Positions 1 to 10,896 of a DNA stretch of 64,000 nt are shown piece by piece. This DNA comes from Vibrio cyclitrophicus (lineage in GTDB: Bacteria; Pseudomonadota; Gammaproteobacteria; Enterobacterales; Vibrionaceae). The stretch spans positions 1,798,001 through 1,862,000 of the forward strand of contig NZ_AP025480.1 in assembly GCF_024347435.1 (NCBI RefSeq). Reading direction: 5' to 3'. The position numbers were made by a program, and so were the translations under genes. Numbering within the stretch: the first letter of the stretch is position 1; each line of letters opens with the position of its first letter. The notes under the pieces are model-generated. The model was given only the letters and a program-made list of their open reading frames with translations, did no database searches and was not told where the DNA came from.

Positions 1-93
1 ATTTGGTACTAAGTGGTACGTCGGCCAAATGCTGTATTGTTCTTGCGCGTTAATAACAACGGTGAATTCTGTATTTGGGCTATCAATACTCAT
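1..93 (-). CDS. MbtH-like protein (partial, cut by window edge)
   Basis: The minus strand reads 31 codons from an ATG at 93 to the window edge. A good ribosome site (GAGGAAA) lies just upstream of the ATG. The peptide contains NAQEQYSIWPTYHLVP, which matches the conserved N-terminal signature of MbtH-like proteins (N-x-E-x-Q-Y-S-x-W-P). These are about 70-aa chaperones that bind and activate NRPS adenylation domains. It follows the ABC exporter gene by 59 bp on the same strand, so NRPS genes for a siderophore probably lie just outside the window. The C-terminal half, with the SPxECL-type motif, is not visible. The family call rests on the motif and context. Confidence 0.8.
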   Translation of the reverse strand, partial: MSIDSPNTEFTVVINAQEQYSIWPTYHLVPN

Positions 94-152
94 GTTTTCC
101 TCAACTAACTTTATTTATTGTGTTTTCTGAACCTAAACCGGTTCTTAAATAC

Positions 153-1808
153 TCAAGCCACAACACTTTCTAGTGCTTGGTGTGCTTGAGCCAAATTCCC
201 TTTACTCAACTCAATAAGAATGCCGCTATCCATTTTGAAAATACGGTCTGCGGCATCAAAATAAGCATCATCATGAGTAATGGCGATAACCGTTACGCCA
301 CGTTCTTTTAATAGAGGCAGCAACTGGCGATAAAAGAGCTTTCTAAAACGTGGGTCCTGATCAGCGGCCCACTCATCAAGCAAAATACAGCCGCGTTTCT
401 CTAGAACAGACATCATGAGTGCTAGGCGCTTTCGTTGCCCTTGTGAGTAACGAACATCACTCAAGGTGCCCTGCTTGTGGTCGACTTTATGAGCCATTTC
501 TAACCTAACCATCCACTCGTCTATGTCCTTGCTATCAATGTCTTGACCTTCTCCATCGACAATTTGATGAAACAGATGAAAATCACTGAACACAGCAGAG
601 AATTGCTGTCTGTAATCCTGCCAATGCTGCTGTGTTACCTCATTGCCATCAACATACACTTGCCCGGCATGGGGTCGGTAAAGACCGGTCAGCAAGCGAG
701 CAAAAGTTGATTTACCACTACCATTGCCACCAATAACGAAGATGTGTTCGCCACGTTCGATTTTGAAGTTAATTGGACCGACTCCGAATGAGTCACCATC
801 TGAATCTGAACGGTATCGATAGCTCGCTTCGACCAACGACAACGACTTAAAGACTTTCGTTTGTGCAGATTTAGGATTGAGCGTTCGATTAGGACTCAAA
901 TCCAAAGACGACAGCTTTCGCATTGAAATATTTGCGGTGATTAGCGTTGGAATTGAACCGACCGCCGACATTAATGGAGTTCTCATAAACAGCACGACTA
1001 AAGCGAAGGTCGACGCGACTTCGACTGTCGCCCAACCTAGCCCAATTGCGAGGTAAAAATTTAAGCCAATCAAAGCTAGCACTACCGTGTTCGCCATGTT
1101 TGCCGCAAAACCATTTAAGATATCGGCCTGCGTCACTTCCTTTCGATAGCCTTCAGCATTAATCGAAAAGGTTTCGTCGAAATAACGTTTGGCTCTGAAC
1201 GGGTTCAACGACAGCTCTTTTCGACCATCAATCAAAGACTGATAGTCGTGATACAAGTTATCGTCGTACTCACGGACCTGTTTAACGTGTTTGGTGATAC
1301 GCGTAACGAGCATGTAACCTATGACACCGGTTAAAGAGAGCATTAAAACGCTGATACCAAACAAGGGCATAGATAAGAAAGCTAAATAAGCTAGAGCAAC
1401 AAAGGTAAGCACCAAGCCATAAATCAATTCAGGCAAATGGACAAATGCGATCGTGATATTTCGAATATCGGTGTTAAGCGAAGCTAGGACGCCGGCACTC
1501 CCTACCTTCTCCACTTGCTCAATATCGGTATTTAACAGTTGAGAAACCAACTCACACCGCTTGTTGTACACGAATTGGTGTCCAAGCTTATGGAGTGCCA
1601 CTTGTGCGACGGTCGCCGTAACTAAAAGGCCAATCAGCAACAACGAAAACTGAATCAAGGTATCAGAAAGCACACCACTGTTTTCCAGTAGTTTGTGTTG
1701 GATAAACGCGATAACGCCCACGCTCAGAAATGCACTCGCGATACTCAACAAGATCACCAGACACAGTGATTTTTTCTGTTTTTCCGCTAGCAGTAGGATC
1801 AATCCCAT
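153..1808 (-). CDS. Cyclic-peptide/siderophore ABC exporter (PvdE/SyrD-like, fused TM and ATPase)
   Basis: About 551 aa. The N-terminal half holds roughly six hydrophobic segments (residues about 10-310). The C-terminal half is an ABC ATPase with Walker A GGNGSGKST, signature YSQGQRKRLAL and a Walker B region ILLDEWAADQDP. The DEWAADQDP form is typical of the cyclic-peptide/pyoverdine precursor exporter family (PvdE/SyrD). I infer that it exports the siderophore or its precursor to the periplasm. A GTG at 1817 gives a slightly longer alternative start; the ATG at 1808 has only a weak ribosome site. The MbtH-like gene follows on the same strand, and a Fur-like site lies just upstream, so iron-repressed expression is likely. 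Confidence 0.85.
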   Translation of the reverse strand: MGLILLLAEKQKKSLCLVILLSIASAFLSVGVIAFIQHKLLENSGVLSDTLIQFSLLLIGLLVTATVAQVALHKLGHQFVYNKRCELVSQLLNTDIEQVEKVGSAGVLASLNTDIRNITIAFVHLPELIYGLVLTFVALAYLAFLSMPLFGISVLMLSLTGVIGYMLVTRITKHVKQVREYDDNLYHDYQSLIDGRKELSLNPFRAKRYFDETFSINAEGYRKEVTQADILNGFAANMANTVVLALIGLNFYLAIGLGWATVEVASTFALVVLFMRTPLMSAVGSIPTLITANISMRKLSSLDLSPNRTLNPKSAQTKVFKSLSLVEASYRYRSDSDGDSFGVGPINFKIERGEHIFVIGGNGSGKSTFARLLTGLYRPHAGQVYVDGNEVTQQHWQDYRQQFSAVFSDFHLFHQIVDGEGQDIDSKDIDEWMVRLEMAHKVDHKQGTLSDVRYSQGQRKRLALMMSVLEKRGCILLDEWAADQDPRFRKLFYRQLLPLLKERGVTVIAITHDDAYFDAADRIFKMDSGILIELSKGNLAQAHQALESVVA

Positions 1809-1835
1809 TTCATACACACCAGTTAATTAATTATT

Positions 1836-1853
1836 ATTGTGATTATCATTATC
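1836..1853 (-). promoter_or_regulatory. Probable Fur box upstream of exporter/MbtH operon
   Basis: The stretch contains GATTATCATTATC, close to one half of the Fur consensus GATAATGATAATCATTATC. It sits about 30-45 bp upstream of the exporter start, in the 120-bp gap between two iron-transport transcription units. The position and motif support iron-dependent repression. This is motif reading only. Confidence 0.6.
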
Positions 1854-1940
1854 AACAACATTGAAAGATAACCTCGTTTACGTTGAATCATGCAAACACT
1901 GAACCATAGAGCCTATTGCGACACGGCTCTAATGGCGCTG

Positions 1941-4869
<2,929 letters not shown>

Positions 4870-4873
<4 letters not shown>

Positions 4874-5649
4874 GCTGGCTCCAAATCACCTGGCATCGCG
4901 ACAGGGTAGCCTGCTGCATGCTGGGTAATGTGCATCGGAACGCCGTAGATATCTTGTAATACCGGCTCTCTAAATACCTCGTCAACCTCACCTTCAATCA
5001 GTAACTCCCCACTATGTAAGGCAATGATATGGTTGCAGAAACGTGCTGCCATGTTGATGTCGTGTATTACGATGATCACGCCAATATTCAAAGTGCTACT
5101 CAGGCGTTTAATCAAGGTCAGCATCTCAATCTGGTGGCCGATATCGAGTGCAGACAATGGCTCATCAAGTAATAGATACTTGGTTCGCTGTGCTAACAAC
5201 ATAGCTAGCCAAACACGCTGGCGTTCACCACCAGATAAAGTGTCAACCAAACGATCGGCGTACTTAGCCGTATCAGTTAGTTGCATCGCCTCTTGAACGT
5301 ACTGTTTGTCTTTACTCGAAAGGCGCCCTAATAAGCCATGCCATGGATAACGACCAAAGCTGACTAAGTCTTGTCCAGACAAGCTGTCAGTGGCTGGTAA
5401 ATGTTGTGGTAAGTATGCGATCTGCTTGGCGAAATCTTTATCCGACCACTTAGCGATCGATTTGTCTTTTAGAATGATGTCGCCAGATGTGGCGTTCTGT
5501 TGCTTTGCCAACAACTTCAATAACGTCGATTTCCCCGAACCATTGTGCCCAACCAAAGCGTAAATTTTTCCTTGCTCAAACGATACATTGAACGCCTTGA
5601 GTAGCTGTTTATCCCCGACGCTAAAACCGAGCCCTTTTGCTTCGAGCAT
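4870..5649 (-). CDS. fhuC: Iron-siderophore ABC transporter ATP-binding protein (FhuC-like)
   Basis: About 259 aa ABC ATPase with Walker A GHNGSGKST, Q-loop region AYLPQHLPATD, signature LSGGERQRVWLAML, Walker B YLLLDEPLSALD and switch histidine VIHDINMAARF. It powers the FhuB-like importer encoded downstream. I prefer the ATG at 5649, which has an AAGG ribosome site 9 bp upstream. A start at 5673 adds eight residues but has a poor site. It is the first gene of the fhuCDB operon. The gap to the divergent phosphopantetheinyl transferase gene carries a Fur-like site. Confidence 0.9.
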
Positions 5650-5751
5650 ATCTTCAACCTTAAAACACACCATTCACTAAAAAATTAATGAAATATGAAC
5701 ATATTCATAAAATCATTAACAGACACGCTTTTATACACTTGCAAAAATTCA

Positions 5752-5772
5752 AATGCAAACGATTTTCATTTA
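5752..5772. promoter_or_regulatory. Probable Fur box in divergent fhuC / PPTase promoter
   Basis: The sequence AATGCAAACGATTTTCATTTA resembles Vibrio Fur sites, where an A/T-rich inverted arrangement is built around a GATTTTCATT core. It lies in the 226-bp gap between the minus-strand fhuC-like gene and the plus-strand phosphopantetheinyl transferase gene. Iron control of both is therefore likely. No transcription start is known. Confidence 0.55.
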
Positions 5773-5875
5773 GATTAAACTATATACCATACTAGCTTTT
5801 CCCCTATAATTTAAAGGGTTAGAAGCTTAGCTTTAGAATATAAAGCTTAGAGTCAATTATTCACCGTGTTGCAAA

Positions 5876-6688
5876 ATGGTAAACTCAATGATGAACAACC
5901 CCTTTCGTCCGCTTCCTGGAAATTTTGGCTTTATGAGCAATGAACTAGCCCTTGATACTGAAACAGCGCTATGGCCTTTTGGATACGCCAACACAGGGGT
6001 GAACAATACAACGGCGCGAAGCGACGGTGTCGACATCCAGCTAACACAGTTCGACTACACGCGCTTTTGCGACAGTATGTTTGAACAAACCAATATTTAT
6101 TGCCCTGAAGCTATCATCCGCTCCATTAACAAGAGAAAAGCTGAGTATTTTGTTGGTCGCTATTTAGTGGCGAGCAAGCTAGAGGAATTAGGCTTCGAAC
6201 ATTGCACTCTTGAGCCGAACATCGACCGTAGCCCTCAATTCCCTGTTGGCACTATTGGATCCATTTCGCACTGCGAAAGCTTGGCATGCGTTGCAGTTAC
6301 CCCCTCCTATCATTCAGATCGAGAGAATCTTGGTATCGATGTGCAAAAGATCATTTCGAGTGATGTTTGCAACGAAATTGGAAGCATGATTGTAGAGGGA
6401 CAAGAAGTCGATTTAGCAATGAGTGCAGGGTTAACCAAAGAGCAAGCCATCACACTGCTCTTTTCAGCTAAAGAGTCGATATACAAAGCACTCGTTAAGT
6501 TCTCTACGCGAGATTTGAATTTTAAAGATGCGAAATTGAAGCAAATAACCCAAAATGCAATGGAGTTTGGGATAAGTGAAAGCGTTAATCTGAGAAATAG
6601 CGCATTGAAGGAAATAAGCTGCGAATACTGGTACTTAGAATCGCACAAAGCCTTTTTAACCTTTTGCTACTACTCACATGACAAGTAG
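5876..6688 (+). CDS. 4'-phosphopantetheinyl transferase, EntD-like
   Basis: About 270 aa. It carries the EntD/Sfp pattern: RKAEYFVGRYLVA, then PVGTIGSISHCESLACVAV, then LGIDVQKI, then FSAKESIYKAL. The enzyme moves phosphopantetheine from CoA to carrier-protein domains of NRPSs, which fits the MbtH/exporter/uptake genes beside it. The second metal-site acid of the family motif (DxE) is Gln here. The first Asp and the KES Glu are kept. Several ATGs are close together (5876, 5888, 5891) and none has a strong ribosome site. The gene runs divergently from fhuCDB across a shared promoter region with a Fur-like site. Confidence 0.88.
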   Translation: MVNSMMNNPFRPLPGNFGFMSNELALDTETALWPFGYANTGVNNTTARSDGVDIQLTQFDYTRFCDSMFEQTNIYCPEAIIRSINKRKAEYFVGRYLVASKLEELGFEHCTLEPNIDRSPQFPVGTIGSISHCESLACVAVTPSYHSDRENLGIDVQKIISSDVCNEIGSMIVEGQEVDLAMSAGLTKEQAITLLFSAKESIYKALVKFSTRDLNFKDAKLKQITQNAMEFGISESVNLRNSALKEISCEYWYLESHKAFLTFCYYSHDK

Positions 6689-6707
6689 CTGCTGTGCTAT
6701 AAAGATT

Positions 6708-7160
6708 CTAAAATAAGACGCTTACTACATGGTGCGCGGGGTCGGATTCTATATCAACAATTGACCAGTCGAGTGAAAGATATAACGGTGCAGTATTAGT
6801 GTAGGCGTACAACTTAGAAGTTGAGTCAGTCTCGGGTTGAGATTGATAATAGTCTGGCATTTGTGCGAGTGCTCGCTTAATCAATTCACTGGCAATACCT
6901 TGACCACGCCATTTCTCATCAACATAAACCGCATTAATCCAAACCACATCATTCACTTGATGAGGTTCCTGAAAGTGGGAGTACGCCAAGCCACCAATGA
7001 CCACATTATCGCGAAGTGCTGTTATAACAGGAGGGAGTTGTATGTTTTCTTTATAGGTGTCTTTAAAATTAAAATCAGACCATTCACTTTGAAATAAGCC
7101 TTCTAACACACTCCAATAAGGTGAGCTTTCATCACAATTTCTAAATATTACTTTCTGCAT
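6708..7160 (-). CDS. GNAT family N-acetyltransferase
   Basis: 150 aa. The central part reads WINAVYVDEKWRGQGIASELIKRAL, the acetyl-CoA-binding motif A (R/Q-x-x-G-x-G/A) of GNAT enzymes. It is followed by LYAYTNTAPLYLSLDW, matching the motif B region. The substrate is unknown. It converges with the phosphopantetheinyl transferase gene with only a 19-bp gap and no visible terminator between them. The 44-aa zinc-ribbon gene lies 67 bp upstream on the same strand. Confidence 0.85.
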   Translation of the reverse strand: MQKVIFRNCDESSPYWSVLEGLFQSEWSDFNFKDTYKENIQLPPVITALRDNVVIGGLAYSHFQEPHQVNDVVWINAVYVDEKWRGQGIASELIKRALAQMPDYYQSQPETDSTSKLYAYTNTAPLYLSLDWSIVDIESDPAHHVVSVLF

Positions 7161-7227
7161 TTTTTCCGTCCTTTGAAAGGGAGTAATTTGGCCATCCTAG
7201 CCTTGTTTAATCTAAGTGTAGGTAAAG

Positions 7228-7362
7228 CTACTCTTCTTCGTCGTATTCGTCTGCTGGGTCTTGATTTATCTCTTCCCCACACCCTAGGCATTCGCCTTGT
7301 AGATCCGTAGGCATCACAATAATCAAACCACAATGTGGGCATAGATCGCCTTGTTGATACAT
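7228..7362 (-). CDS. Small zinc-ribbon protein, 44 aa
   Basis: A 44-codon frame starts at ATG 7362 with an AAGGGA ribosome site and ends at TAG 7228. It encodes two CxxC knuckles (CPHCG near residue 8 and CLGCG near residue 25) and a very acidic tail (DPADEYDEEE). This is the layout of a rubredoxin/zinc-ribbon-like single metal-binding protein. It begins 13 bp after the stop of the PcfJ-like gene, so the two are probably co-transcribed. Function is unknown. It could be a metal-binding partner of the PcfJ-like protein, which is inference from position alone. Confidence 0.75.
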   Translation of the reverse strand: MYQQGDLCPHCGLIIVMPTDLQGECLGCGEEINQDPADEYDEEE

Positions 7363-7375
7363 ATAAGCGGTCCCT

Positions 7376-8503
7376 TTACTTCATGTACTTGTGTTTACTT
7401 TCTTCTAACCAGTCGTGAATCACTTGCCGTGCGGATTTCGATGGTTGTACATTTCTTTTTCCGCAGATTTGGTCAATTTCAAACGGAAATGCTTTGCTCG
7501 GAACACGGCGCAAACCTATAGTTAGTCTTTGGGGTTTAAGCATGCGGAATACCACATAACGATCGCTCATGATTCGGTTGTGATAGACACCAATACAGTG
7601 CTTCTGCTCAATGCCTTCGCGTTCCAAATCGTAATAATCAGTGAGGGGATGAATATTGTCGTTCCCTAGCAAAGGAACGGGATAAGGAATGTCTTTATCC
7701 ATTGGTCGGTTACCTTCTAAGCGACGTAATTGACGCTGTTCCGTCCAACGGTCGTGAAGTTGTTCAAACATCGCAAAAGAGTTCTGACTGGTAATGGCAC
7801 GAAGCGGATCTCCTATCTCCAAATCTTGCCCTAGCAATATCGCATCTTGGAACATCGCCATTTTCGATGGTGCATTAAGTCTGCCTTCTTTAACCATAGC
7901 AATACCTAATCGGCTGCCAGTTAAAAACGGATGAACCTGATCCAAACGCAACGCTGTGTAGCCTACTTTGGAATAATGCTTAAACTTCAATACGCGTCTT
8001 TGCAGAGGTTCAAGAATACGCATTATATGGTCAAGCTCATCACCCACATTGTAGTGAAGCTCTAATTTATCGATGAATTTGAGGGTGGCCTTACTGCTAT
8101 CTAAGCCCAATTTCTCAAGGATCTTCTTTTGCCCTAAACGGCTAAGCGCCAACGCCTTTTGGTTATCAACGCTGTATTTCATGCAAATCAACGCCAAGAT
8201 GACCGGACGCAACTCCAATAATTGCCCAGCCTCATAGGTATTCGCAGCCAACCACAGCATTTGATATTGGTACTCTGGGAAATCGTCTGTGATCTCACGA
8301 TAGCGAACCGGCAATGAGTTTAACCAACGACCGTCAACATCAAATTGCTCGACAAGATTTAAGCTTAAACCAATGCCACCATCAAGTGGCCGCCTACCAC
8401 CTTCAAACACATGAAAGCCGGCCAGCTTTTGAGACCAGTCACTGATTTCAATGTCATAATCAAAGCCTAATGTTCGAGTAGGAATGGTAAGTAATGCTGT
8501 CAT
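7376..8503 (-). CDS. PcfJ-like domain protein, function unknown
   Basis: 375 aa, soluble, without signal peptide or membrane segments. Near the C-terminus (about residues 298-345) it has EGIEQKHCIGVYHNRIMSD followed by a basic beta-rich stretch and QICGKRNVQPS. This resembles the PcfJ-like family pattern (H-C-V-G-x-Y ... I-x-x-x-x-N). PcfJ proteins were first named from a conjugative plasmid, but most are chromosomal and uncharacterised. The N-terminal two thirds is mostly helical and matches nothing I know. The zinc-ribbon gene follows 13 bp downstream. The universal-stress gene is divergent, about 230 bp away. Confidence 0.65.
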   Translation of the reverse strand: MTALLTIPTRTLGFDYDIEISDWSQKLAGFHVFEGGRRPLDGGIGLSLNLVEQFDVDGRWLNSLPVRYREITDDFPEYQYQMLWLAANTYEAGQLLELRPVILALICMKYSVDNQKALALSRLGQKKILEKLGLDSSKATLKFIDKLELHYNVGDELDHIMRILEPLQRRVLKFKHYSKVGYTALRLDQVHPFLTGSRLGIAMVKEGRLNAPSKMAMFQDAILLGQDLEIGDPLRAITSQNSFAMFEQLHDRWTEQRQLRRLEGNRPMDKDIPYPVPLLGNDNIHPLTDYYDLEREGIEQKHCIGVYHNRIMSDRYVVFRMLKPQRLTIGLRRVPSKAFPFEIDQICGKRNVQPSKSARQVIHDWLEESKHKYMK

Positions 8504-8731
8504 TAGTGCCTCTTAGTTATTAGCGCATTAGTTTGTTGAATCGCGTAGAACATCGAGCGCGCTTCACTATAACAACCTTTTGTAAATTTCTTATCAATCA
8601 AAGCGATATAAATATCACAATGCTTAGAAGATCTTTGAATGACGTTTTTGCGCAATATGGGACCTCTTCGATATAATTTACGCCAACAAAAACTATGCTT
8701 GTAAAAGAAATCACAATAAGAGGCTTTAATT

Positions 8732-9154
8732 ATGGAATACCGACATATTCTGGTCGCACTTGAACTGTCTGAAGACACTAAAATTCTCATTGATAGAGCG
8801 ACCTTCTTTGCGAACAAACTAGAGGCTAGTATTTCGTTTGTTTATATCGATGGTACACACGGAGAAATTTATCCAGAACTCGTTGATATTCAGGGAAATA
8901 GCAGTGATCTACCTTTCAATGAAGATACCTTAGCAAAATTGAAAGAGTTCGAGACTTACGCCAAACATCCAATCAACCATATCTTTGTGGGTACTGGTGA
9001 TTTGAACAACAAGCTCAAAAATACCATCGAGGCAAACAAAGTCGACCTGTTGCTATGTGGTCACCACCATGATTTTTGGCATAAGATCATCTCCCATTCG
9101 AAACAAATTATCGACACCTCTCCAGTCGATATCTTAGTCGTCCCAATGGAGTAG
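8732..9154 (+). CDS. Universal stress protein (UspA family)
   Basis: 140 aa. It starts YRHILVALELSEDTKILIDRA and ends with a region reading DLLLCGHHHDFWHKIISHSKQII followed by SPVDILVVPM. This is the single-domain Usp fold, with the usual C-terminal phosphate-loop region (G-x2-G-x9-G-S/T in ATP binders) degraded here to GHHHDFWHKIISHSKQ. That is the UspA-like, probably non-ATP-binding form. A putative terminator hairpin follows at 9211-9241. Confidence 0.9.
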   Translation: MEYRHILVALELSEDTKILIDRATFFANKLEASISFVYIDGTHGEIYPELVDIQGNSSDLPFNEDTLAKLKEFETYAKHPINHIFVGTGDLNNKLKNTIEANKVDLLLCGHHHDFWHKIISHSKQIIDTSPVDILVVPME

Positions 9155-9210
9155 GCTGATTTTAAAATATACGATGCCTAAGAGAAAGGACGTTGAAGCC
9201 AAACACGATT

Positions 9211-9241
9211 AGCCAACCTCTCTCCGTGTTATTGGTTGGCT
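9211..9241 (+). terminator. Possible terminator after universal stress gene
   Basis: An 8-bp perfect stem (AGCCAACC / GGTTGGCT) with a 15-nt loop lies 57 bp after the stop codon. The downstream tail is T-rich but broken (TGTGCGCTCTTTCG), so strength is uncertain. The rest of the 254-bp gap up to the cry-DASH gene shows no gene. Confidence 0.4.
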
Positions 9242-9408
9242 TGTGCGCTCTTTCGCTTCTATCTTCTTTCGGTTATGTACTCTTTAACCTCGTTCTCGTG
9301 TCCACTTTAAATCGCCCACTACTATCATCGACGTCCAGCATTCATTTGTGATCTTAGCGCCCGATCAACTCGTAAGCGTCTAATAATTAACAAAACAGAG
9401 TGTAAACA

Positions 9409-10896
9409 ATGAAGAAGATTGGCCTCTATCTTTTCACCAACGATTTAAGAGCCGACGATAACGAGTTGCTTGGTAAAGCGTCTCGGCTCGTTGATGAACT
9501 GATATGTGTAGTGATCGAGCCGAATTTGTCCGTATTCTCTCGCAAGTTTGCGAAAGAGCAACAATATGGGGCAGAGCGAGCAAAATTCATTTCTCAGTCT
9601 ATTACTGATTTAGAAAGCCGCCTAGCTAACCTAGGGCAAGAGCTCATCGTTCTGCGATCTTCAACATTAACTGATGAGGAAATGAGTAGAGACTTCGCAC
9701 TGAGTGAAATTATCAAATCACAGCAAGCCACACACTTGTTTGTGAGTCATCATTGTGGCTTTGACGAGCGACATCTTGTGCAATCGATACAGTTTAACTT
9801 TCCAAAATTAATTTTAATGCAGCAGCATCATTCAACTCTGTTAGAGCTGGAGCAGCTTCCCTTTGAGTTATCTAAGTTACCTCGCTCGTTCACCAAGTTT
9901 AGAAAATTAGTCGAGCACTTACCTATTGATACACAAAGCCTAAGCATCACCACACTACCACCAATGCCTAAAGCTTTGTCACACTGTCACTCGAAACAGG
10001 CCTCTAATTCAAAGTTCGATGAACACTGCCTAAACATCAGCAACACAAACGTAAACGGTTTACACAACAGCAGCTTCTTTGGCGGAGAGCAAGCCGGCCT
10101 AGCGCATTTGCACGACTATTTTTCACATCCCTATGCTCACCAATATAAACAGACCAGAAACGCGTTCGATGGCAAAGAAAATTCAACCAAGTTCTCACCA
10201 TGGTTAGCGCTCGGCTGTGTCTCACCAAAGACGATCTACCGCAACCTTGTCCAATTTGAAGCGAAACATGGCTCAAACGATTCAACCTATTGGATTTTCT
10301 TTGAGCTACTTTGGCGTGAGTATTTTTATTGGAAGTGCTTATCTTTAGGGTCATCCCTGTTTCAAAACGGCACAGACAACCCAAGCATCGATTCGGTCCT
10401 GGCAACCAACACGACTCAACAAAACTTCGCTAATTGGAAATGCGGCAATACGGGCTATCCGATTGTCGACGCCTGCATGCGCCAACTTAATACTACGGGG
10501 TACGTGTCTAATCGTGGCCGACAATTGGCCGCAAGTTGTTTGATTTATGAATTAGGAGTGGATTGGCGAAACGGCGCCGCTTATTTCGAAAGCCAACTCG
10601 TTGACTATGACGTGGCATCGAACTGGGGAAATTGGGCGTATATCGCTGGGGATCTTAATCAACCAGTCCACAACACTCAATCAAGCCATAACAACCAATC
10701 AATCCATAACAACCAATCAATCCATAACAACCAATCAATCCACAAGGATCAAAGTATAAACCAATCACAGCCTAAATCACGCCACTTTGATCTAGCAAAA
10801 CAGACAGAGATGTACGATCCAGACCACGTCTTTATTAATCAATGGAAAGAGACGGGCCAGCATACAACCTCCGCCTCTAAGCAGGACAAGCTATGA
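9409..10896 (+). CDS. DASH-family cryptochrome/photolyase
   Basis: 495 aa. The N-terminal Rossmann domain (KIGLYLFTNDLRADDNELL) binds the antenna cofactor. The C-terminal FAD domain contains KFSPWLALGCVSPKTIY, FFELLWREYFYWKCL, TGYPIVDACMRQLNTTGYVSNRGRQ (split here across motifs) and a DVASNWGNWAYIAG element. All of these are characteristic of cry-DASH. The enzyme binds FAD and an antenna pterin and repairs pyrimidine dimers in single-stranded DNA with blue light. Between the NWAYIAG motif and the final helix (DLAKQTEMYDPD) sits a repetitive Asn/Gln/His-rich insert encoded by an 18-bp tandem repeat. The stop overlaps the start of the next photolyase gene by 4 bp, indicating an operon. Confidence 0.92.
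   Translation: MKKIGLYLFTNDLRADDNELLGKASRLVDELICVVIEPNLSVFSRKFAKEQQYGAERAKFISQSITDLESRLANLGQELIVLRSSTLTDEEMSRDFALSEIIKSQQATHLFVSHHCGFDERHLVQSIQFNFPKLILMQQHHSTLLELEQLPFELSKLPRSFTKFRKLVEHLPIDTQSLSITTLPPMPKALSHCHSKQASNSKFDEHCLNISNTNVNGLHNSSFFGGEQAGLAHLHDYFSHPYAHQYKQTRNAFDGKENSTKFSPWLALGCVSPKTIYRNLVQFEAKHGSNDSTYWIFFELLWREYFYWKCLSLGSSLFQNGTDNPSIDSVLATNTTQQNFANWKCGNTGYPIVDACMRQLNTTGYVSNRGRQLAASCLIYELGVDWRNGAAYFESQLVDYDVASNWGNWAYIAGDLNQPVHNTQSSHNNQSIHNNQSIHNNQSIHKDQSINQSQPKSRHFDLAKQTEMYDPDHVFINQWKETGQHTTSASKQDKL
10675..10746 (+). repeat. 18-bp tandem repeat inside cry-DASH gene, about 4 units
   Basis: The unit AACCAATCAATCCATAAC occurs exactly at 10693-10710 and 10711-10728. Diverged units lie before (10675-10692) and after (10729-10746). 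Each unit encodes a six-residue repeat of the type NQSIHN. The length keeps the reading frame, so copy-number change would alter protein length without frameshift. Confidence 0.9.

Noticed and set aside
8503..8817. 104-codon minus-strand frame opposite the universal stress gene start
   Set aside because: Overlaps a clear gene on the other strand and its promoter, with no family resemblance or ribosome site.
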